A DNA stretch of 33,453 nucleotides. Origin: an uncultured Clostridium sp. (GTDB taxonomy: Bacteria > Bacillota > Clostridia > TANB77 > CAG-508). The notes beneath the pieces are model-generated. The model worked only from the letters and a program-made list of their open reading frames with translations, made no database searches and was not told the DNA's origin. The DNA lies in NCBI GenBank assembly GCA_946495905.1, contig CAMMEP010000004.1:1-33453 (forward strand), read 5' to 3'. The stretch's first letter is position 1, and each line of letters opens with the position of its first letter. A program made the translations under genes and the position numbers. Below are positions 9,217-19,138 of the stretch, in pieces.

Positions 9217-11899
9217 TTACACATCCCTATTCAAATTTCCATACGTATACTGTTTTCCTTCCAATTTGGTTCCATGAATAGCTGCTTTCGCAATTGCATT
9301 TATTTCATCAATGGTTTCATCTAGTAAATCAATTCTAAGGCAAGAAATACCAGTATTCATATGCGTCGTGCAAGTGGTTTTGCTATTAAATATTGTGGTT
9401 ACTGTTTGAATGTTATCTGGCAAAATTCTAAATTCGAATCCGAAGTCTATCACGCAAATAATATTTATTAAAAGTACCACATCTCATTTTACAAGTAGGA
9501 TAACATTTATTAGAAACTCCAAGTAAACAATAATTCATTTTCATGATAGGAGTATTTCCATAAACAATAAGTTCTAAAGGGATGGAGCCATTTTCTATTT
9601 GAAAAATTTGACGAATATCTTCCAAATTTAATTCTGGGGACAATGTAATTCTTTGCAAACCTAAATCTCTAAAACAAGTTACACTGGCAGAATTAAATAC
9701 ATTCAAACTAAAATTTCCTATTAATTCATAATTCTTTTTATACTTTTCTAATAATGTTAAATCTCCTAAACTAGATACAACAAATCCTGCAATATTGTAT
9801 TGCTCCATTAAATCTTCAAGCCCATGCTTTATTACATTTTTATAGTTTGCCTTTATTATGGCTGGCATGTATATGTAAGTTTTAAAATTTGAAGTAATGG
9901 TTTTTAAAGTAGGAGCAAGCTCTTTTCTCATAAAAAATCGTAAAGGCATATAAACACAAGATATATACTTTTTAGATAATTTAGTATAATCAAATTCAGG
10001 ATGCAATATGTTAAAATAAGCAGCAACGCTCTTGTTTATTTCCATTGTAGCATTCTTTTCTTTAGAAGCGTCTACTTCTTGTAAAGTGTCTACGCTAGGA
10101 AGCATGCGAGAATTACTTTTTCCATTAGCATGATGTAAATATTTATCATATATATTATCTAATTTAGTATCCTCAAAAGAAGCGACTCTTTTCTTTCTAG
10201 CAATAATTATATTCTCCAGCTTCGTTAATGCAATTCTTCGAAGTTCATTTAATTCTTTAATACTAGGGATAAATACATCATCATCTAAATCAACATCAAT
10301 GGTAACAAAGGTAAAAGGAGTATTATTGGTTTTCATAATTTGAGATACTATTCTGTCTGTGGTAATAGGGTTTGTTAATGCTTTCTCCGAAATTAAATTA
10401 GACTGCACTTTTATAGCTATGTCTTTATACAATTTACTATTAAGTCTTTCAGGAGGAAAAACATATTTGCTTTTGGAGACATTTTCCATTTTATGTTTTT
10501 CGCTATAATCCATATGAATTTCCATACGAATAGGGGCATCCTTTTTAATTATCATTTTACAATATAGTGGAAGCTTTCTATTTTCACTATTGTATGAATT
10601 TTTGGCTTCTTCTAATTGGGTTTTACTAGATAATTTGTAAATTTTATCCCCTACATGAATGTTTCCTTTCATTCTGCCAATAACGACTTTTTCTCCTATA
10701 CTAGCATTTGCAATATTATTACTATCCATCATAAGTTCAGAAACGGTATATTTGGTATTTTCATTTTCAAAATTAATAGTATCTCCTATAGCTAATTTTT
10801 CGTTTAATAATAATTTAATATGACCTTTCAATTTATTGTATCCAGCAACATTTCCAATATAAATTCCCATATTATTTGGTTTTTCTTTATATACTAAATT
10901 ATGATTGGCAGAAGTAGATAAATGTCCAGAGGAGAACCCACCTCTATTAAATATTTGCTTCAAAGCTAGAATGTCTTTTTCATCTACTATGTATTCTTCT
11001 TCGTTTAATACCTTATCAATATATTTTCGGTAAATTCTTGTTACAATTGCAACATATTCAGGAGATTTTAACCTGCCCTCAATCTTGAAACACTTAACAC
11101 CTGCCTCAATTAATTGCGGGATAAAATCAAGAGAACATAAATCACGAGGGCTAATTAAATAACCTTTATCAATAACAGTTTCTGCGGATTCTCTTTGAAC
11201 AATGTGGTTAAAATTAGAGTGAAAAGATAAAGTATGGGTAGTTTTTTTGTCATTTCTTCCTGAAGGTGCAGAAAACGGCTCTTTTTCTATTAATTCATAA
11301 GGAAGTCTGCATGGTTGAGCACATCTACCGCGATTACCAGAACGACCACCAACCATACTAGAAAAAAAGCATTGACCAGAATAGGAGATACATAGAGCTC
11401 CATGAATAAAAGTTTCTATTTCAATATTAGAGTGGCTACAAATATACTCTATTTCTTGGATGGATAATTCTCTAGAAAGCACTGCTCTAGAATAGCCTAA
11501 CTTTTCTAATTCTTGTACCCCTTCTAGGTTATGAATTGTCATTTGTGTACTTGCATGAATAGGAAGGTATGGAAATAACTTCCTTAAAAATTGTGCTAGC
11601 CCAACATCTTGAACAATTAAAGCGTCAATTCCAAGTTCATAGGCCTTTTTTGCTAATAAAACGGCATCTTTAAATTCCGTATCTTTAATTAGCGTATTTA
11701 GTGTTAAATGCGTTTTTACATTTCGTAAAGCGCAATAATTAATTGCTTTTTCTAGCTCATCTGCATCAAAGTTAGTGGCAGAAGCCCTTGCATTAAATAA
11801 ATTGCCACCAAAATATACACTGTCAGCACCATTTTGTACTGCTGCTTGTAAGCATTCAAAATCTCCAGCAGGAGCTAATAGTTCTATTTCATGTTTCAT
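9217..11899 (-). pseudogene. U32 family peptidase (collagenase-like protease), apparent single-base frameshift near 9442
   Basis: MKHEIELLAPAGDFECLQAAVQNGADSVYFGG...; frame breaks at YYLRDRL|RIRI* and resumes in the 9217-9480 ORF as GFEFRILPDNIQTVTTIFNSKTTC. Start set at the ATG complementing 11897-11899. Confidence 0.85.
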
Positions 11900-12136
11900 T
11901 ATTTGGTTCGTCCTTTCTAACTTTATATAAATGATTGAATATTTAAGCTTATTATAGTATATACAAAATAAAAAAGCAAATGAAAATAGAATGTAACAAC
12001 AAATTAATTTCTTGCATATAATATATAAACACAAAGAGGAGTCGGTTTGAAGAGGATAACTAAAATAATGTGTAAAATGAACTAGCTTAAAATGTAAAAT
12101 TCAAACTAATTTTACCTCGGAAAGGATGGAAAAAGA

Positions 12137-12289
12137 ATGCAAGAAGAAAGTAGAGATTGTTGTTGCAATAATAATGGATTCTTAGGTAACCTATTTGGCG
12201 GATGTGGATGTGGAGATAATAGTATATTATTCTTCATACTAATATTTTTAATATTATTCTGCAACTGTGGATGTGGATGCAATCGATAG
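12137..12289 (+). CDS. Small Cys/Gly-rich membrane protein (50 aa), absent from the ORF track
   Basis: ATG 12137 to TAG 12289: MQEESRDCCCNNNGFLGNLFGGCGCGDNSILFFILIFLILFCNCGCGCNR; upstream ggaaagg RBS-like sequence and downstream terminator. Confidence 0.75.
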   Translation: MQEESRDCCCNNNGFLGNLFGGCGCGDNSILFFILIFLILFCNCGCGCNR

Positions 12290-12300
12290 AACATAACTTT

Positions 12301-12329
12301 ACAGAAGCATTTTGCTTCTGTTTTTTTTG
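12301..12329 (+). terminator. Rho-independent terminator
   Basis: cagaagcattttgcttctgttttttt. Confidence 0.85.
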
Positions 12330-12400
12330 TAATAATGTCCTAACTTCTTGACAAACTCTAAACATATTGATAATATTATGGTTGAAGAAATGAGGGAACC

Positions 12401-12907
12401 ATGATTTATCCAAAGGAATATTTAAACAGTGTTAAAGATATAAATTTAGAACTATTGCATAAAAATAATATAAAAGGCTTAATTTTAGATGTGGATAATA
12501 CGCTAATTAATCTAGATAGAAAAATGCCAGCTGGTGTTTCTAGCTGGGCGAAAGATTTAAAAGCAAATGGAATTAAAATTTGCATTTTATCTAATAGTAA
12601 TCATCTAGATAAAGTAGAAGCAGTTGCAAAAATAATTGAGGTACCATATATATTTTTTGGAAAAAAACCACTAAAATCTGGCTTTTTACGTGCAAGAGAT
12701 ATTTTAAAGTTACCAAACGAAAATATTGCTGTAGTAGGAGATCAAATTTTTACGGATATTATTGGCGCTAATCGTTGCCAAATGTTTTCTATTTTAGTAA
12801 AACCAATTGAAGAAAAAGATTATTTAATAACAAGAATAAAAAGACCAATAGAAAGATTTATTATAAAAAGATTTGAAAAGAAAAAAAGAAAAGAAAGCCT
12901 AAGATAA
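12401..12907 (+). CDS. yqeG: YqeG family HAD IIIA-type phosphatase
   Basis: GLILDVDNTLI, ICILSNS, VVGDQIFTDIIGANR. Confidence 0.9.
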   Translation: MIYPKEYLNSVKDINLELLHKNNIKGLILDVDNTLINLDRKMPAGVSSWAKDLKANGIKICILSNSNHLDKVEAVAKIIEVPYIFFGKKPLKSGFLRARDILKLPNENIAVVGDQIFTDIIGANRCQMFSILVKPIEEKDYLITRIKRPIERFIIKRFEKKKRKESLR

Positions 12908-12925
12908 AACTAGAGGAGGAAAAAA

Positions 12926-13666
12926 ATGTACATTAATGATATACATATACTAACTTATGTGGTAGCAGGAGTAATAGGATTAATAATAGGACAATTTATA
13001 GATTGGTGCAATATACGATTACCAGAGTATAAAAAAATATTTTCAAGAGAATTTTTTAAAGAATATTTAAAAAATTGTAAGCCAAAATATTTACTAATGG
13101 TAATTGTTGCAGTTTTATATATTGCACTTTTATATTTTAAAGGAATGACCATAGAAACTTTAAAATTTATGTTTTTAATTCCTATGCTTATAAGTGCCTT
13201 TGCAATTGATTTAAAATTACAAATCATACCAAACCGATTAACTCTTACCATATTTGAAACAGGCTTAGTATTTACCTTTGCAGAAACATTACTTACTACA
13301 AATTTTGGAATAAGTATTTTTATTGACCGAATTTTGGGAATGCTAGTTGGTGGAGGAATATTCCTACTTATTACACTAATTGGAGGAGCAATTGCAGGAA
13401 AAGAAGCCATGGGCTTTGGGGATGTAAAATTAATGGGAGCTTTAGGACTTTTCTATGGTTGGCTTAATATGATACTAATTTCTGTTATGGCATTTCTATT
13501 TGCAGCAGTAGTAAGTATTATCATACTAATAGCTAGAAGAAAGAAATTTAGCGAATATATACCATTTGGACCATTCATCGTAGTAGCATGTATGATACCA
13601 ATTTTTGTAGAAACACCAGAGTTACTGTTTATTTTACTTAAAATATTCTCACTTGGAACGTATTAA
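12926..13666 (+). CDS. Prepilin peptidase (A24 family)
   Basis: Multi-TM; AIDLKLQIIPNRLTL and AMGFGDVKLMGALGLFYGW aspartate motifs. Confidence 0.88.
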   Translation: MYINDIHILTYVVAGVIGLIIGQFIDWCNIRLPEYKKIFSREFFKEYLKNCKPKYLLMVIVAVLYIALLYFKGMTIETLKFMFLIPMLISAFAIDLKLQIIPNRLTLTIFETGLVFTFAETLLTTNFGISIFIDRILGMLVGGGIFLLITLIGGAIAGKEAMGFGDVKLMGALGLFYGWLNMILISVMAFLFAAVVSIIILIARRKKFSEYIPFGPFIVVACMIPIFVETPELLFILLKIFSLGTY

Positions 13667-13765
13667 AAAAAGAAACAATAGATGTAGTATTGTTACAATT
13701 CACAGATTGTTCTGACAAAAAAACAATCATGAATAGTAATGTAGTATCATAAAGGGGGAGTTTTT

Positions 13766-14833
13766 ATGAATCCTAAAATAAAATGGCTAAGAGATAAAAT
13801 AAATATGGAAAATATGCAAGGAATGATAATATCCAATCCAGTAAATATTAGGTATTTAACAGGAATAGAAGCAGAAGGAGTACTGCTAATTACTAGAAAA
13901 GAAAACTTTTTTATTACAGACGGTAGGTATTTAGAAGAGGTTAAATCTACCTTAACAATTAATGATGGAATTATTGTGAATGATATTGCCAATATTTCGA
14001 GAGACGATTATGAAAATTTCTTTCTCTTTTGCGAAAATGTAGGATTCGAAGAAAACTATATAACCTATGCAACTTATAAAAAATATATTGAACGATATAA
14101 AATAAATAATTTTGAAGAAACAGAATTTTTAATTGAAAAACAACGTATGATTAAAGACGATGAAGAAATAGGATATATTGAAAAAGCATGCTACATTACA
14201 GATTTATGCTTTAGTCATTTGTGTGATTATATCAAAATAGGAATGACAGAAAAACAAATAGCTTATGAAATAGAAAAATTTTATAGAGACAATGGAACCG
14301 ATGGCTTAGCTTTTGATACTATTGTAGCCTCTGGAAAAAATTCTTCTAAACCACATGCTGTTCCTACGGATAAAAAAATAGAAGCTGGAGATGCTATTAC
14401 CATAGATATGGGATGCAAATACAAAGGCTATTGCTCTGATATGACAAGAACAATATTTGCAGGTTATGTACCTGTTCAAATACAAAAGGTATATGACTTA
14501 GTATTAAAAAATGAATTACAGACTTTAAAAGAGTATAAAGAGGGAGCTAGCATTCGAGTTGTCTCCAAAATGGTAGAAAATGATTTTAAATTAAATGGTT
14601 ACGATTTAGTGCATAGCTTAGGCCATGGAATTGGTCTAGAAATACACGAAATGCCGTATATTAATAGCAAAAATGACAATGCTTTAAAAGCAAATATGGT
14701 AGTTTCTAATGAACCAGGAATTTATATGCCAGGAAATTTTGGTGTAAGAATTGAAGATACTTGTTTAATTACAAAATCTGGATGTATAAATTTAACGAAA
14801 TCGGATAAAAATTATATTATTGTAGATAAATAA
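13766..14833 (+). CDS. M24 family aminopeptidase (Xaa-Pro peptidase)
   Basis: FDTIVASGKNSSKPHAVPTDKKIEAGDAITIDMGCKYKGYCSDMTRT, HSLGHGIGLEIHE, NEPGIY. Confidence 0.94.
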   Translation: MNPKIKWLRDKINMENMQGMIISNPVNIRYLTGIEAEGVLLITRKENFFITDGRYLEEVKSTLTINDGIIVNDIANISRDDYENFFLFCENVGFEENYITYATYKKYIERYKINNFEETEFLIEKQRMIKDDEEIGYIEKACYITDLCFSHLCDYIKIGMTEKQIAYEIEKFYRDNGTDGLAFDTIVASGKNSSKPHAVPTDKKIEAGDAITIDMGCKYKGYCSDMTRTIFAGYVPVQIQKVYDLVLKNELQTLKEYKEGASIRVVSKMVENDFKLNGYDLVHSLGHGIGLEIHEMPYINSKNDNALKANMVVSNEPGIYMPGNFGVRIEDTCLITKSGCINLTKSDKNYIIVDK

Positions 14834-14914
14834 GAATATAATACTTGATTTAAGATAAAATATATGGTAAAATATTGAATGTTAAAATTATGTTAATTGA
14901 AAGGGGTAATATAT

Positions 14915-15481
14915 ATGGCAGAAGTATATATGGCAGGAGATTTTAGAAATGGAACAACATTTGAAATGGATGGAAATGTATTTAAAGTAGTTGAATTCCA
15001 ACACGTAAAACCAGGAAAGGGAGCAGCTTTTGTTAGAACAAAATTAAAAAATGTAATAACAGGAGCAGTTTTAGAAAAAACATTTAACCCATCAGAAAAA
15101 TTCCCAGGAGCAGAAATTGAAAAAAGAGAAATGCAATATTTATATAATGATGGTGGTTTATATTATTTTATGGATAATGAAACTTATGAACAATTACCAC
15201 TTAATGCAGAGCAAATTGGTGATGGACTAAAATTCTTAAAGGAAAACATGAATGTAAAAATATTATCTTTTAAAGGAAATGTTTTCTCAGTAGAACCACC
15301 AATGTTCGTGGAATTAGAAGTTACATATACAGAACCAGGATTTGCTGGAAACACAACAACAACATCAGGAAAACCAGCAACACTAGAAAATGGATATAAA
15401 CTTACAGTACCTTTATTTGTAAATATTGGAGATGTTGTAAGAATCGATACAAGAACTGGGGAATATATGGAAAGGGTGTAA
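14915..15481 (+). CDS. efp: Elongation factor P
   Basis: [47 protein letters not shown] aaaggggt before ATG at 14915. Confidence 0.97.
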   Translation: MAEVYMAGDFRNGTTFEMDGNVFKVVEFQHVKPGKGAAFVRTKLKNVITGAVLEKTFNPSEKFPGAEIEKREMQYLYNDGGLYYFMDNETYEQLPLNAEQIGDGLKFLKENMNVKILSFKGNVFSVEPPMFVELEVTYTEPGFAGNTTTTSGKPATLENGYKLTVPLFVNIGDVVRIDTRTGEYMERV

Positions 15482-15500
15482 GAAAGGAAGGATATTTTTA

Positions 15501-16031
15501 ATGTCTGATATAAAAGGTAAATATAAAAAAATTCTTGAGGATTTAGAAAATAATATTAAAGATCCAGAAGATTTACTTTATACCAAGGAAAAATTCATGG
15601 AATTAACACTAATTTTCATGGATATCGTTGACCGATTAACAGCTCTTACAGATGCCAGAATAAAGGAAATTGAAGAAAGACAAGAAGAAATAAATAGCAG
15701 AATAAGTAGTGTACAATCTATGGTAGATGAAATAGAAGGAGATATCTACGAAGATGATGACGAATATGAATTTGAAATTATTTGTCCTTATTGTAATTAT
15801 GAATTTACTACCGATATAGAAGATGGTGAAAAAGAAGAAGTGAAATGTCCTAATTGCAATAATATTATCGAACTAGATTGGAATGCAGAAGAGGAATTTT
15901 CTTGTGGAGGAGATTGCTCACATTGCTATCATGACGAAGTAGCAGAAGATAGTGTGGAATATAAAAAATCTAGCAAAAAGCATAAAGAAGAAAAGCAAGA
16001 AGACGATGAAAACGAAGATGAGGATATGTAA
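15501..16031 (+). CDS. CD1247-like N-terminal domain / zinc-ribbon protein with acidic tail
   Basis: CPYCNYEF...CPNCNNIIELDW zinc ribbon; directly downstream of efp. Confidence 0.7.
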   Translation: MSDIKGKYKKILEDLENNIKDPEDLLYTKEKFMELTLIFMDIVDRLTALTDARIKEIEERQEEINSRISSVQSMVDEIEGDIYEDDDEYEFEIICPYCNYEFTTDIEDGEKEEVKCPNCNNIIELDWNAEEEFSCGGDCSHCYHDEVAEDSVEYKKSSKKHKEEKQEDDENEDEDM

Positions 16032-16047
16032 GCCTCATCTTTTTTTC
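16015..16047 (+). terminator. Rho-independent terminator
   Basis: gatgaggatatgtaagcctcatcttttttt. Confidence 0.8.
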
Positions 16048-16095
16048 TGATAATGCATCAGGTTCAAATATATAATTCAAAAATATTATAATGTA

Positions 16096-16708
16096 TTAAA
16101 ACAGAGAAAGAGGGTCAATGTAGTTTCCGTTCACACGAACACCAAAATGTAAATGGGGACCAGTAGTAGCACCATTGGTAGGTATGCCATTTTCATCCGC
16201 ATACTGATTTCCTTTTACTCCATATACATATTTTGGACCAACATAGCCAATTACTTGACCTTGCATAACATGGTCACCGTACTTCTACAATATAGTTTGG
16301 AGAAACATGGCAATACGTAAATTTCATATTCCCGGAAGTTAAAGTTATAGTATATCCACCACCACCAAGAAAACTTGCAAAAGTTATTTCGCCAGAGGTA
16401 ACAGCTATTAGCTTACTTCCTTCGGGAGCTCCAATATCTAGTCCGGAATGGTAAGAAGAAGCACCAGCTGTGGGAGAAGTTCGATAACCAAAATAAGAAT
16501 TAATAGTAGTATATCCAGGGGAAGGCCATGCATAGCCAGAAGAGCTAATATCAATTACAAGATTACTGCCGTCAGAATAGGAATAAGAATTAAAAGAATC
16601 TGGAAATATTGGAATAAAGAAAATAGAAATAAATAAAATAATAAATAGAATACTGTAAATTAAAGTTTTAAAAGGTACAAAAAAACTATTAGACATATAA
16701 AACCTCAC
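16096..16708 (-). pseudogene. M23 family metallopeptidase with apparent single-base frameshift near 16283-16288
   Basis: Frame 1 ends ...MKFTYCHVSPNYIVEVR*; the shifted frame continues KYGDHVMQGQVIGYVGPKYVYGVKGNQYADENGIPTNGATTGPHLHFGVRVNGNYIDPLSLF*. Confidence 0.88.
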
Positions 16709-16758
16709 TTTCTAACATCTAATAGCCCCCGAAAATATAAAAATAATTTTTTTCTATG

Positions 16759-17235
16759 TTAATTTTCTTCTTTGTTACTTGTTTTAAATGCAAAGAATTT
16801 ACTAATAAAGAAATTTAGAATAATTACAATTACTGTTATAATACATTTACTTACAATGAATGGAATTGGTACGTACTTAAATAATAATGAACCACCAATC
16901 GATTCAATAAACATTGTAGCAAGTCTTCCTAAAATAAAACGACAGAACTCAATAAATTTCTCACCAAATCCATTTGCTTGTGAATGAAAAACTAAATCCT
17001 TATTTGTAATATAAGCAACTAGCACAGCTAAAACAATAGCAATATTATTGGCTAAATTCTCATTAATATTAAAAAATTTTGTCATAATAGAAAAGGAACC
17101 TATATTTATAACAGTGGTAAGTACTCCAAATAATGCATATAGTATGACTTCTTTAGTAAAAATTTTTTTTACTAATTTGTTTTCCATTATTTTTTTACAA
17201 AAATTATTATTGCTTTTTTTCTCTATTTTTTCCAT
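16759..17235 (-). CDS. GtrA family membrane protein
   Basis: FGVLTTVINIGSFSIMTKFF...AVLVAYITNKDLVFHS; four TM segments. Confidence 0.88.
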   Translation of the reverse strand: MEKIEKKSNNNFCKKIMENKLVKKIFTKEVILYALFGVLTTVINIGSFSIMTKFFNINENLANNIAIVLAVLVAYITNKDLVFHSQANGFGEKFIEFCRFILGRLATMFIESIGGSLLFKYVPIPFIVSKCIITVIVIILNFFISKFFAFKTSNKEEN

Positions 17236-17342
17236 ATTTTCAATCCTTTTATTAAATGAAAATGCACAATTAAAGAAAACTGTGCATCAATGATTTTGTA
17301 AATTAGTTCATACAAGTCACCATAGAATGAATTATATTTATT

Positions 17343-17418
17343 TGGCAGGGGTACTAAGATTCGAACTCAGACTTGTGGTTTTGGAGACCATCGTGCTAAC
17401 CATTGACACTATACCCCT
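17343..17418 (-). tRNA. tRNA-Trp (CCA anticodon), encoded 3' CCA
   Basis: Reverse complement aggggtatagtgtcaatggttagcacgatggtctCCAaaaccacaagtctgagttcgaatcttagtacccctgcca folds as a cloverleaf. Confidence 0.95.
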
Positions 17419-17490
17419 ATAAACATTACTTTATTATATTAGCATAAAAATAAAATTTATGCAATAGAAATTGAAAAAAAATTAAAATTA

Positions 17491-17529
17491 CAAAAGTGGA
17501 CTCAAATATTAACATTGAGTCCACTTTTG
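17491..17529. terminator. Bidirectional hairpin terminator
   Basis: caaaagtggactcaa / ttgagtccacttttg, 15-bp stem. Confidence 0.8.
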
Positions 17530-17537
17530 AGGCCATG

Positions 17538-18023
17538 CTATTCTTCTTTTAGAGAATCTCTCTTATAGAAGTATAGCTTTAAGCTATTATTTTGGTTTTC
17601 GATAACCGCAATGAAGCGATTATCTTTAAAAAGCCACGCCTTGTAAGAAAGTTGAGGCTTTATCGACCAACTAAAATTATCGGCATTCTGGACTAATGCC
17701 GGAATTTCTGATAGATCCTGAACATCAAAACAATAAATTTTTTGGTCATTCAGAGAGTCGAATACGGGAACTAATACCCGTAATGCTGTTGCAATCTCAA
17801 TGCCAAGAGTGCCGTTAGCACCGCAAATAGCATCTACCGCATAGCAATAATCACTATCGTGATTAAATTTTGCTTTCTGATACAAATCATATACCAGATA
17901 GCGAATGCGTTGTCCTAAGAGTTGCACAGCCTTCTCAGCATTCTCCGGAACATTATCCTCTGTCCGAAGATAACAAGAAAATGCACCCTCGGGACAATAA
18001 CCTTCAACTTTTTTTTGTGTCAT
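17538..18023 (-). CDS. Hypothetical protein (161 aa), compositionally distinct
   Basis: Open reading frame with RBS-like aggagg upstream; richer in CGN/CCG codons than neighbours; no family recognised. Confidence 0.7.
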   Translation of the reverse strand: MTQKKVEGYCPEGAFSCYLRTEDNVPENAEKAVQLLGQRIRYLVYDLYQKAKFNHDSDYCYAVDAICGANGTLGIEIATALRVLVPVFDSLNDQKIYCFDVQDLSEIPALVQNADNFSWSIKPQLSYKAWLFKDNRFIAVIENQNNSLKLYFYKRDSLKEE

Positions 18024-18275
18024 AACTTTTTCCTCCTATTATATGGCCTAATAGTTACCGCTCTTTTTGAGCATAAAATTATTATACCATAATTTACATA
18101 AAAATACAAGAAGGTAATAATAACAAAAGTGAACTCAAATATTGAAAAAAAGCATATAATAATTTACTTGCCATTTTATGTAAAATGTGTTATCCTTAAA
18201 AAAGATATGTGGAGTAAGACACATGTTCAAGTAACGAAGTCAGTAGAATATTTCAATGTTAAGGAGGATTTTCAA

Positions 18276-18473
18276 ATGAAATTTGTTCTTGTATGTGAAA
18301 GATATGACAGTTGTTTTACCAAACAAGTTCAGCGGTATTTAGATGAAGGATATGAATTAAGAGGAAAAACCTTCACAACAACAAAAAAACATTGCCAAGA
18401 AGTAGAATGTTACTATAATCAGGTTTTGGTAAAGAATAACAACGACGAAACAGAAAAAAATGAAGATAAGTAG
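18276..18473 (+). CDS. Small hypothetical protein (65 aa)
   Basis: aaggagg RBS before ATG at 18276: MKFVLVCERYDSCFTKQVQRYLDEGYELRGKTFTTTKKHC... Confidence 0.6.
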   Translation: MKFVLVCERYDSCFTKQVQRYLDEGYELRGKTFTTTKKHCQEVECYYNQVLVKNNNDETEKNEDK

Positions 18474-18502
18474 ATTTTACTTACTTAGAATCTACTTAGA
18501 GA

Positions 18503-18532
18503 GAGGTAGTTTTTCAGACTACCTCTTTTATT
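18503..18532 (+). terminator. Rho-independent terminator
   Basis: agaggtagtttttcagactacctctttta. Confidence 0.75.
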
Positions 18533-18561
18533 TATTCATTTGTTTTTATCTTGTTTTAAAG

Positions 18562-18605
18562 TAAAAATAGATTTATCAAAGTATTTAAATATTTGATAAA
18601 TCTAT
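18562..18605 (-). terminator. Terminator downstream of ssrA
   Basis: atagatttatcaaa / tttgataaatctat, 14-bp perfect stem with a T-run on the minus strand. Confidence 0.75.
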
Positions 18606-18970
18606 GGTGGAGATGAGGAGAGTCGAACTCCTGTCCAATAATCCATCCATATAAACTTCTCCGAGTGCAGTTTGTTATAAAATTTCCCTAAAAGTAAATT
18701 AACAAACAAACTTATCTTTTAGGTAGTCATTAAAATACCCTTAAGTCTTATGACAAAGACTTAATTTGTTATCCTACAAAATCATCACCTTATCTAAAAC
18801 CGTAGGAAGTTTTAGATTGGCGGGCTGCTTAAACTTAAGCAGCAGCGTATGCTAATTCTCTATTATTATCAGCGTTTATTTTTATTTTCGCTTTTTTATA
18901 GTGGCCAAAGCGACCATCCACTACTCGCTATTTATACTTCAGAAGTACTGTCGAAACCAAATACATCCCC
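18605..18970 (-). ncRNA. ssrA: Transfer-messenger RNA; tag ends ADNNRELAYAAA
   Basis: 5' ggggatgtatttggtttcgacag; 3' ggacaggagttcgactctcctcatctccacca; reverse complement contains gctgataataatagagaattagcatacgctgctgcttaa. Confidence 0.95.
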
Positions 18971-19138
18971 AAGTACATTATTTATTATACTATATTTTAT
19001 AAAAAAATACAATAAATATGTGGATAAAAAAAACTTAAAAAAATCATCAAAAATTGTTTACTTTTGTAATAATTTTGTATACAATATATTTAATTGATAA
19101 GGGATAATCAAAAGAGAAATCGAAAGGGGCTATTACCA

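Noticed and set aside
12112-12294. Minus-strand ORF of 60 aa
   Set aside because: Antisense to the better-supported 50-aa Cys-rich miniprotein; translation is His/Pro repetitive
13667-13765. Possible inverted repeat/riboswitch upstream of the M24 peptidase
   Set aside because: Only short imperfect similarities (gatgtagtattgttac / atagtaatgtagtat); no recognisable riboswitch signature
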